Source: GCA-2862585 sp963991165
Lineage (GTDB): Bacteria > Bacteroidota > Bacteroidia > Flavobacteriales > UBA7312
DNA length: 6,345 bases
Reading direction: 5' to 3'
NCBI GenBank assembly: GCA_963991165.1
Contig: CAXDOW010000113.1
Coordinates: 1-6,345 of the forward strand
Position 1 is the stretch's first letter. Each line of letters begins with the position of its first letter. Below the pieces are notes generated by a model that saw only the letters and a list, made by a program, of their open reading frames with translations, searched no databases and was not told where the DNA came from. Position numbers and translations under genes: made by a program. Shown one piece after another: positions 1 to 5,809 of this stretch.

Positions 1-880
1 CTCTGTTGTGAATGATGTTGTCAACAAACAATCCTGTTGGAGTAATATCACATGGTTCATCAATATCAGAAAAGCACGAACCATCATCTTCTGTCGCATC
101 GGCATTAAAATTGGCTGCTGTTGGGTCGGTACATCCAAAGAGAACCACATTGATTGTTCCAACCATTCCGCTGGCTGCATGGCTACCAATTGAACAATCG
201 TAAGTGTATTGGCCTGGCACGGTAAATACATGGAAATAAATTAATGCACCCACAGTGCTAGTTGCAGAGGATACAAAAGACTCTGGGTTGTTATAACTTA
301 CATTGGTAAGTGAATTGATATCGGCATTTACATTATGAAAGCCACCATCATTGTACCAATATACTGTGTCGCCTACATTTATACTCAAATCAGAAGGAGA
401 ATAATAAAAACTACCCGCATTAATCGTATGAGAACCAGTATTCACCGTTGAATATTGGCACGAACCATCATCCTCTGTCGCGTCGGTATTAAAATTAGCG
501 GCTGATGGATCGGTACACCCAGAGAGAACCACATTGATTGTACCAACCATTCCGTTGGCTGCATGGCTACCTATGGAACAATCGTAAGTGTATTGACCCG
601 CGATGGTAAAAACATGGGAATAGATTATCCCTCCCACAGAGCTAGTGGCAGAGGATACAAAAGATTCTGGGTTATTGTAACTTACATTGGTAATTGAATT
701 GATATTGGCATTTACATTGTGAAAGCCACCATTGTTGTACCAATACACAGTATCACCAACATTGATTGTCAATTCCGAAGGAGAATAGTAGTAGTTACCA
801 GCATAGATTTGATGAGTATCGGCAACTGATGTTGAACTAGCAAAAATGGCTAGCGAAAAAACAAAGATAATTCGTTTCAT
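1..880 (-). CDS. Secreted tandem-cupredoxin (plastocyanin-like) protein, C-terminal part beyond window
   Basis: The frame is open from an ATG at 878-880 (read leftwards) to the left edge: 293 codons, no stop. Residues 1-20 form a signal peptide (KR, hydrophobic core, SVA before D21), so the product is exported. Two cupredoxin domains follow, about residues 22-119 and 150-247. Each has the plastocyanin-type first ligand in FHNV (H54, H182) and a C-x4-H-x4-M loop (C101/H106/M111; C229/H234/M239). The His-to-Cys distance is 47 residues, as in plastocyanin, so both type-1 copper sites look complete. Each domain ends in a Cys-flanked acidic linker (GCTDP...DDGSC, residues 121-141 and 249-269), a module common in Bacteroidota exported proteins. 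From about residue 277 a new segment starts (CDITPTGLFVDNI), resembling the first strand of fibronectin III-like domains; this is tentative. Electron transfer or copper binding outside the cytoplasm is inferred from the family; the redox partner is unknown. The rest of the protein, perhaps with a sorting domain, lies outside. Confidence 0.9.
   Translation of the reverse strand, partial: MKRIIFVFSLAIFASSTSVADTHQIYAGNYYYSPSELTINVGDTVYWYNNGGFHNVNANINSITNVSYNNPESFVSSATSSVGGIIYSHVFTIAGQYTYDCSIGSHAANGMVGTINVVLSGCTDPSAANFNTDATEDDGSCQYSTVNTGSHTINAGSFYYSPSDLSINVGDTVYWYNDGGFHNVNADINSLTNVSYNNPESFVSSATSTVGALIYFHVFTVPGQYTYDCSIGSHAASGMVGTINVVLFGCTDPTAANFNADATEDDGSCFSDIDEPCDITPTGLFVDNIIHNR
74..418 (-). repeat. 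Cupredoxin-linker module, copy 2 (384-bp period)
   Basis: Encodes residues 155-269 of the tandem-cupredoxin protein and is about 85% identical to copy 1 in both DNA and protein. All four copper ligands and both linker cysteines are kept. The preceding residues (GSHTIN against DTHQIY) also align, so the true unit starts a few codons earlier. Confidence 0.9.
458..802 (-). repeat. Cupredoxin-linker module, copy 1 (384-bp period)
   Basis: Encodes residues 27-141 of the tandem-cupredoxin protein. Aligned by hand with copy 2 at an offset of exactly 128 codons, 98 of 115 residues match, and about 51 of 345 bases differ, with no indels. Domain and acidic linker are duplicated as one unit. Confidence 0.9.
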
Positions 881-931
881 TTTTGTGTTTTTTAGTGTTA
901 AAGGTTAAAATGTTGTATAAATTTATTAATA

Positions 932-939
932 CAAAGTTA
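932..939 (-). promoter_or_regulatory. Candidate -7 element for the cupredoxin gene
   Basis: Read on the minus strand this is TAACTTTG, a perfect match to the Bacteroidota -7 consensus TAnnTTTG. It would give a leader of roughly 45 nt before the ATG at 880. No clear -33 TTG is present at 17-23 bp upstream, where the sequence is only AT-rich. The leader has no Shine-Dalgarno; the bases just before the ATG are A-rich, as is usual in this phylum. Confidence 0.5.
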
Positions 940-1012
940 TACAAAAATATAATTATCCTTGTAAGTCTTTAGTAAATAAATTATTAAAAAGTTGAAAAAA
1001 ATTCTGATATTG

Positions 1013-1029
1013 AGAACTTAAAATGTTCT
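1013..1029. promoter_or_regulatory. Small palindrome upstream of the transporter gene
   Basis: AGAAC and GTTCT form a perfect 5-bp inverted repeat around a 7-bp AT spacer, ending 12 bp before the transporter ATG. The position would suit an operator or a small 5' leader hairpin. The arms are short, so chance is quite possible. No convincing TAnnTTTG promoter for the transporter was found nearby; the closest is TATCCTTG at 954-961, which has one mismatch and lacks a -33 TTG. Confidence 0.25.
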
Positions 1030-1041
1030 GAAAATACAATT

Positions 1042-2685
1042 ATGACAGATGACAAAAACTACAACCAAGCATTATCGACACTAGTTACTGTGTTTTTCTT
1101 TTGGGGGTTCATTGCAGCCTCCAATGGAGTGTTTATCCCCTTCTGTAAGACCTATTTTCAAATCGATCAGTTTCAGTCACAATTAGTGGATTTTGCCTTT
1201 TATGGGGCCTATTATTTTGGCGCCTTGATGTTATTTATTTTTTCAAACTATTCTGGTAAGGATATTATGAATAAATGGGGCTATAAAAATGGAATTATTT
1301 ATGGATTGCTATTGAGCTGTGTGGGAGCTTTTGTGATGTTTCCCGCCATTGAGTTTGCTGACCCAAGGGACTCCAGCGGTTTTTACTATGTGCTTATGGC
1401 ATTATTTATTGTAGGGCTGGGCTTTTCTATTCAGCAAATTGCGGCTAATCCATTTACCATTTCGTTGGGTTCTGCCAAAACAGGAGCACATCGATTAAAT
1501 TTAGCGGGAGGGGTTAACTCTTTGGGAACGACCATAGGGCCTCTTGTTATTGCTTTAATTTTATTTGGTTCAACGCCAAAATCGGAAGTTGAACTTCAAG
1601 CTTTAATTGCAAATGATGAGATTAGTTTATCGACCATTCAAATTTTGTATTTGGCCGTTGGTGGTTTGTTCTTGTTGGCGGCGGCGTTATTCTATGTTTC
1701 AAAAAAGCTACCTCAAGCAACTGATGATACAGCATTTATTCCAGCTCCCAAGGCCCAACGGGCATTACTCGTAATGACCCTTCTACTAATAGTTTGCTTT
1801 TATCTAATTTTTGATCAATATAGCGGACAACCCAACAACAATTTTATTTTGCAAATGACGGTTTTAAGTTTACTCGTTGTGGTTGGAACCTTATTGCTTT
1901 CAAATAAGTTGGCCAGCAGAAATAAGCACCATTGGGGAGCAATGCAATATCCTCAATTAGTTTTGGGTATGTTAGCCATCTTTACATACGTTGGAGTTGA
2001 AGTAACTATTCAGTCTAACTTAGGAGAGTTGTTAAAAGTGAATGTGGGAAATGGACTTAACCCAATTGGACTTGAGAGCATGAGTGATTCACAAATAGCG
2101 CCTATTATTTCTATGTATTGGGGAGGGCTTATGGTGGGGCGCTGGGCAGGAGCTATTGCAGTGTTTAACCCAGTTGGCAAATGGAAAACATGGCTGTATA
2201 TTTTAGTTCCATATATCGCTTTTGCTGTTGTACTATTGGTTAATGTTGTTTCTGGATTTGATGTTTCCATATTGTATTGGTTTGGAGTATGTGTAGCGAT
2301 TCAAATTGGAGGGTTCTTTTGGGGCAAGGAAAAACCAGCATTAACGTTAAAAATCTTTGGTGCTTTAGGCGTATTATCGGTTCTTGTGGGTTTGTTTAGT
2401 TCTTCTTATATGGCCTTGTTTGCATTTTTGTGTGGTGGTCTGTTTTGCTCTATCATGTGGCCATGTATTTTCGCTTTAAGTATTCGAGGGTTGGGAAAGT
2501 ACACTTCACAGGGTTCCTCTTTTTTAATCATGATGGTTTTAGGTGGCGCTATCATTCCCCCCCTTCAAGGAAAGCTAGCAGATATTATCGGAATACTTGA
2601 ATCGTACTGGATAGCCGTACTTTGCTTTGCTTATTTAGCGTATTTTGCTCACAAAGTACAAAAGATTGAAACAAAAAATTATTAA
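1042..2685 (+). CDS. Sugar MFS transporter, FucP/GluP (FHS) family, enlarged form
   Basis: An inner-membrane proton-coupled sugar importer by family; the substrate cannot be read from sequence. FHS hallmarks are clear: FFFWGF...SNGVFIPF (residues 18-34), QQIAANPF (131-138), RLNLAGGVNSLG (151-162), YVGVEV (316-321), GGLMVGRWAGA (361-371) and a C-terminal GSSFLIMMVLGG...GKLAD (491-514) that aligns closely with E. coli FucP. It has 547 residues against about 438 for FucP. The excess falls in two places: a hydrophobic pair at about 241-257 and 268-287 in the central loop, and another at about 409-428 and 434-452 between canonical helices 9 and 10. At the positions of FucP Asp46 and Glu135, needed for transport there, this protein has Gly29 and Gln132. 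Gln at the second site also occurs in glucose/galactose-type members, so a hexose-type substrate is more likely than fucose (inference). The ATG at 1042 follows A-rich sequence without a Shine-Dalgarno. No sugar-catabolic gene is adjacent. Confidence 0.9.
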   Translation: MTDDKNYNQALSTLVTVFFFWGFIAASNGVFIPFCKTYFQIDQFQSQLVDFAFYGAYYFGALMLFIFSNYSGKDIMNKWGYKNGIIYGLLLSCVGAFVMFPAIEFADPRDSSGFYYVLMALFIVGLGFSIQQIAANPFTISLGSAKTGAHRLNLAGGVNSLGTTIGPLVIALILFGSTPKSEVELQALIANDEISLSTIQILYLAVGGLFLLAAALFYVSKKLPQATDDTAFIPAPKAQRALLVMTLLLIVCFYLIFDQYSGQPNNNFILQMTVLSLLVVVGTLLLSNKLASRNKHHWGAMQYPQLVLGMLAIFTYVGVEVTIQSNLGELLKVNVGNGLNPIGLESMSDSQIAPIISMYWGGLMVGRWAGAIAVFNPVGKWKTWLYILVPYIAFAVVLLVNVVSGFDVSILYWFGVCVAIQIGGFFWGKEKPALTLKIFGALGVLSVLVGLFSSSYMALFAFLCGGLFCSIMWPCIFALSIRGLGKYTSQGSSFLIMMVLGGAIIPPLQGKLADIIGILESYWIAVLCFAYLAYFAHKVQKIETKNY

Positions 2686-2736
2686 TGCCTTAACAGAGGG
2701 TTTAATTGCCTATGTTTTTAAATCATTAAAATAGTA

Positions 2737-2744
2737 TAAATTTG
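2737..2744 (+). promoter_or_regulatory. Candidate -7 element for the GEVED/SprB-repeat gene
   Basis: TAAATTTG matches the Bacteroidota -7 consensus TAnnTTTG perfectly and would start a transcript about 20 nt before the GTG start at 2772. The -33 region is poor: TGTTTT lies at the right distance, while the nearest TTG (2706-2708) is 28 bp away, too far. The element suggests the surface-protein gene can be transcribed independently of the transporter gene upstream. Confidence 0.5.
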
Positions 2745-2771
2745 TAGGGAAATAATTATTTTACCTTAACA

Positions 2772-5195
2772 GTGTTTCAGTTCACATTTCGATGTTTTGT
2801 ATTGTGTTGGGTCGTCTTTTTGATGGTTGGCTCAGTTACGAATAGTCCTGCACAGTATTGTAGCTCTTCATCGACAACAGCTTTTTTCTGCGCCACGTCT
2901 AATGTTTCAATAGGAACATTAAATAATAACTCATTTGGTTGTGCCAATTATTCTGACTTCACATCCATTTATACTGAGTTACTTGTAAATAATTCATACT
3001 CATTAAATATAGGACTTCAAAATTGTTCTGGTTTTAGTACTCCCAAAGTATCAAACGTATATATTGATTGGGATGGAAATCAAAATTTTGAAGCTGACGA
3101 GAATGTATTTCACATTAACGCTACTTCGACTCTTTTAGCCAATCAAATTAATTTTGGCACAACTATTAATGTTCCTTCAGACGCCACTCAAGATACCGTT
3201 TTGATGCGTGTCGTTACTTTTTGGTCAGTAAATGACGATCTGAGCGATTATTCCTGCGGTGTTTACGGTTGGGGAGAAACGGAAGATTACTCAATTGTCA
3301 TTAGAGGGCTTATTGATGATGTCGGTGTACAGCAGAACCTGTGCTATGGAGACACTTTGGGTCAAATTAGTATCTCTTCGACTAGCCCAAACGCATTATC
3401 TTACTCTATTGATGGGGGATTAACCTACTATTCTTCTAATGTGTTCGCAAATCTTTCCAATGGGCTATATAATGTTTGTGTTTATGACAGTTCTACCAGC
3501 ACTTCACAATGCTATGTCAACAATCCCATTGTTGTTGACTCCCCAGATTCACTTTTTGCAATAACTAATGTAACTGACTTGAGTTGTCACGACTCTAATA
3601 ACGGACAGCTAAATGCACAGGCGATTAATGGAACCCCTAACTATACTTTTCAATGGACAGAGGGCTCAAATCTATATTCAGGAAGTAATGTTACGAATCT
3701 ACCGCAAGGGCAATATTCATTATTGGTTACCGATCAAAACGGATGCACCTTCAGCACTGATAGTATTGTCATTAATTCCCCAGTGGAACTCACCATAGAC
3801 AGTTTGGTGCTTAGCTCATATGCTGGATTTAATATTTCTTGTACCAACGCTAATGATGGCTCAGTAAATGTACTAGCCAGTGGTGGAAATAGTAACTACT
3901 CGTTCAATTTAAACGGAAATGTAACCAATCTTCCATTGTATCAAAACCTTACTGCTGGTCCATACACTTTAACCGTTTTCGATTCTAACGCTTGTTTCAA
4001 AGACACTTCTTTTGTTTTACTAGAGCCTACTCCAATCTCTTCTTCTAATACTATTCTACACCTTGGGTGTGAGAATGAAAACGATGGCTCTATTACTACC
4101 AATGTGTTTGGAGGTGTAGTGCCTTACACCATAAATATTACTGGTGATATGTCTATGTACAGCAATGGTGTTACAAATAGCGATGGAAATGCTTTTTTTG
4201 ATAGTTTACAAGTAGATAATTATGCCTTTGAAGTCACGGATTTAAACGATTGTAGCTATGTAGATAGTTTTAACATAGAAAATCCACAATTAATTCTGAG
4301 TGTTGAAAATGTTAATTGTTTCAGCGGAACTGATGGTTTAATTAACTTTTCGGTTGATTTTTCGACTGATGTTTTTAATGTTATCTCTCCACCATCTGCG
4401 TCTTCTTTATCTGCCGGAACATACAATTTTTTGATAGCAAATGACCAAGGGTGTTTTTTTGATTCAACTATCGTCATTTCTGAGCCAGATGATTTTACGT
4501 TGACAGACAGCGTTTCTATTATTTGTGACGATTTCGAATTAGCCGATATAACTATTAATTTGTTTGGTGGCGTTCTGCCCTATACTATTTTGTGGAATAC
4601 GGGAGATACAGTATTGAATCCAAGTTATGGGGTTGGTCTTTACGAATACCAATGCATTGATAATAACGGTTGTGTCATTGATGGGACTGTTGAAGTATTA
4701 CCCCCTCAAATTCCTCAGTTGAGCTATGTGTTGACAGAGCCCTCGTGTTTCGAAAACTTCGATGGTGCCATTGATGTTCTTGTTGAGCAAGGATATCCCC
4801 CATACAATTATAAATGGAATAATGGTAGAAAAGAGTCTTACATTGATAGTTTACCACCAAACACGTATCGACTCACGGTCACTGATAGTGCCAATTGCCA
4901 ATCGACCACATTGGAGGTCGTTCTTCCTTATGTCTATAATGATTGTTTCCATTTCCCGTCTGCCTTTACACCCAACGACGATGGCTTGAACGACGTTTAT
5001 GAGGTTGTTTCGATATTTAAAAGAGAGCCTGTTGTTCTTAGCATTTTCAATACGCTAGGAAGCTTAATGCATCGATCTTCAGAATTAATTTGGGACGGCA
5101 CTTTCAAGGGTTCTAAATGCCCTATTGGCAAATATTACTACCACCTTAGCTATGCTAATCAGTATACTAAAGGAGAGTTTTGGTTGTTAGAGTAG
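2772..5195 (+). CDS. Type IX-secreted GEVED/SprB-repeat surface protein
   Basis: The product is an 807-residue exported modular protein, probably an adhesin or matrix-like surface protein (inference). Residues 1-27 are a signal peptide (hydrophobic 9-21, SPAQ near cleavage). Residues about 29-178 form a GEVED domain: an acidic YIDWDGNQNF motif near 98-106 and a closing YGWGETEDYSI. About seven SprB-like repeats follow, roughly residues 184-724, each opening with a Cys and usually an N/D-DG turn, a PY.Y/F..W or similar strand, and a Y.(L/F).V.D..GC ending. The last 83 residues (725-807) are the 'gliding motility-associated C-terminal' domain with FPSAFTPNDDGLND, which directs export by the type IX system. 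The start is GTG: an in-frame TAG lies upstream at 2745, and no in-frame ATG occurs before codon 18, which would cut the signal peptide. The gene lies 86 bp after the transporter in the same direction, with its own candidate promoter. It has no catalytic domain. Confidence 0.9.
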   Translation: MFQFTFRCFVLCWVVFLMVGSVTNSPAQYCSSSSTTAFFCATSNVSIGTLNNNSFGCANYSDFTSIYTELLVNNSYSLNIGLQNCSGFSTPKVSNVYIDWDGNQNFEADENVFHINATSTLLANQINFGTTINVPSDATQDTVLMRVVTFWSVNDDLSDYSCGVYGWGETEDYSIVIRGLIDDVGVQQNLCYGDTLGQISISSTSPNALSYSIDGGLTYYSSNVFANLSNGLYNVCVYDSSTSTSQCYVNNPIVVDSPDSLFAITNVTDLSCHDSNNGQLNAQAINGTPNYTFQWTEGSNLYSGSNVTNLPQGQYSLLVTDQNGCTFSTDSIVINSPVELTIDSLVLSSYAGFNISCTNANDGSVNVLASGGNSNYSFNLNGNVTNLPLYQNLTAGPYTLTVFDSNACFKDTSFVLLEPTPISSSNTILHLGCENENDGSITTNVFGGVVPYTINITGDMSMYSNGVTNSDGNAFFDSLQVDNYAFEVTDLNDCSYVDSFNIENPQLILSVENVNCFSGTDGLINFSVDFSTDVFNVISPPSASSLSAGTYNFLIANDQGCFFDSTIVISEPDDFTLTDSVSIICDDFELADITINLFGGVLPYTILWNTGDTVLNPSYGVGLYEYQCIDNNGCVIDGTVEVLPPQIPQLSYVLTEPSCFENFDGAIDVLVEQGYPPYNYKWNNGRKESYIDSLPPNTYRLTVTDSANCQSTTLEVVLPYVYNDCFHFPSAFTPNDDGLNDVYEVVSIFKREPVVLSIFNTLGSLMHRSSELIWDGTFKGSKCPIGKYYYHLSYANQYTKGEFWLLE
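3321..4943 (+). repeat. Array of about seven SprB-like protein repeats
   Basis: The lead cysteines of the repeats are at residues 191, 272, 357, 433, 516, 585 and 659 of the surface protein, giving spacings of 81, 85, 76, 83, 69 and 74 residues. The copies share a pattern rather than sequence. The 272, 357, 433, 516 and 659 copies keep an N/D-rich turn (NNGQ, NDGS, NDGS, TDGL, FDGA). The 585 copy has lost it (CDDFELADI). The first copy (191) is the most divergent. There is no notable nucleotide identity between copies, so this is an old array. Confidence 0.75.
4944..5192 (+). other. Type IX secretion C-terminal (gliding motility-associated) domain
   Basis: Residues 725-807 of the surface protein carry the FPSAFTPNDDGLND opening, a central LSIFN.LG..(M)H strand, the WDGTFKG turn and a P.G.YYYHL..... 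KGEFWLLE ending. This matches the type B (CHU_C-like) sorting domain used for outer-membrane export and surface display in Bacteroidota. Its presence implies a type IX secretion machine encoded elsewhere in the genome. Confidence 0.9.
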
Positions 5196-5199
5196 TAGA

Positions 5200-5757
5200 T
5201 TAATTCTTGACATTTCTTTCTTTCGAAAAATGAGCTGGATTACCTTTGTAAATACTATAAGGGGGCAAGTCGCTTGTTGCTACCGATCCTAACGTTAATA
5301 CGGCATGAGAACCCACTTTTACGCCTGGACAAACGACTGATTTAGCGCCAATCCAAGCGCCAGACGCTATGTGTATTGGGGCAGTCATCAGGTCGAAGTT
5401 AACCGATTTATAATTATGATTTCCACACAATAAGAAGGCGCCCTGAGATATACACACGTGATTGCCAATGTCTACCTTGTCCAAATTGTCAATCCAAACA
5501 CCTTCACCAATCCATGAGAAATTACCAATGGCCAAATTCCAAGGGTACTTTATGTTGACGCCAGGTTTTATCACAACTGATCGCCCAATCTTGGCTCCAA
5601 ATAATCTCAACACCCATATTCTAATTCTAGAAAATGGAAACAAATAACTATTTATAATCAGCCAATTGATAAAATACCATAGGGCACGTTTGACGATACT
5701 TCCTCCGGGTTTATACCACTTGTTATTATAATTTGATAAGTCAACATTTTGTTGCAT
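5200..5757 (-). CDS. WcaF-like left-handed beta-helix acetyltransferase
   Basis: At 185 residues it matches the length and layout of E. coli WcaF (colanic acid O-acetyltransferase). It has a basic/aromatic N-terminal region (residues 13-50), then LLRLFGAKIG-type sequence (RLFGAKIG 51-58), VVIKPGVNIKYPWNLAIG (61-78), and hexapeptide turns through about 160. It ends with the family's L.....Y.GNPA motif (GNPA at 172-175). H114 in CGNHNY corresponds to the His of WcaF's TGSHDH and is the likely catalytic base. The expected reaction is acetyl transfer from acetyl-CoA to a sugar hydroxyl of an exopolysaccharide or O-antigen unit on the cytoplasmic side; the actual acceptor is unknown. The ATG at 5755-5757 is the natural start, giving the WcaF-like MQ..DLS opening. 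It stands alone: no glycosyltransferases adjoin, the upstream gene encodes a secreted protein, and it converges on the surface-protein gene with only 4 bp between stops. The exact acceptor-based name (wcaF) is therefore not assigned. Confidence 0.88.
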   Translation of the reverse strand: MQQNVDLSNYNNKWYKPGGSIVKRALWYFINWLIINSYLFPFSRIRIWVLRLFGAKIGRSVVIKPGVNIKYPWNLAIGNFSWIGEGVWIDNLDKVDIGNHVCISQGAFLLCGNHNYKSVNFDLMTAPIHIASGAWIGAKSVVCPGVKVGSHAVLTLGSVATSDLPPYSIYKGNPAHFSKERNVKN

Positions 5758-5765
5758 AAAACGGA

Positions 5766-5809
5766 TTTAGCTTTGTGCTAAAAAAATAAATTTTTTTTAT
5801 AAAAGCTAA
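5766..5809. terminator. A/T-rich inverted repeats between two minus-strand genes (possible terminator)
   Basis: Two alternative pairings are visible. TTAGCTTT (5767-5774) is the exact reverse complement of AAAGCTAA (5802-5809), which overlaps the stop codon of the gene to the right. TTTAGC (5766-5771) also pairs with GCTAAA (5777-5782) around a 5-nt loop. Between them is an A-run followed by a T-run (5779-5799), itself able to fold as a weak A:T stem. It could end transcription of the right-hand gene, or lie in the acetyltransferase leader. The stems are AT-rich, so support is modest. Confidence 0.35.

Noticed and set aside
8..203. Two short plus-strand reading frames of about 60 codons
   Set aside because: They lie antisense to the cupredoxin coding sequence, which has clear domain motifs, and their translations have no recognisable features.
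74..802. The 384-bp direct repeat as a CRISPR, transposon or phase-variation element
   Set aside because: The repeat is fully coding, in frame, one protein module long, and has no terminal inverted repeats or recombinase gene nearby.
954..961. TATCCTTG as the transporter promoter
   Set aside because: It has one mismatch in the -7 consensus and no -33 TTG at a proper distance, so support is too weak for a feature of its own.
2010..2270. Minus-strand reading frame of 86 codons inside the transporter gene
   Set aside because: It is a shadow of the strongly supported membrane-protein frame on the plus strand, with no promoter or domain signal.
4256..4860. Minus-strand short reading frames within the SprB repeats
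   Set aside because: They are antisense to well-supported repeat-domain coding sequence and have no motifs of their own.
5462..5647. Plus-strand short reading frame over the acetyltransferase gene
   Set aside because: The opposite strand encodes a clear WcaF-type hexapeptide protein, so this is a mirror frame.
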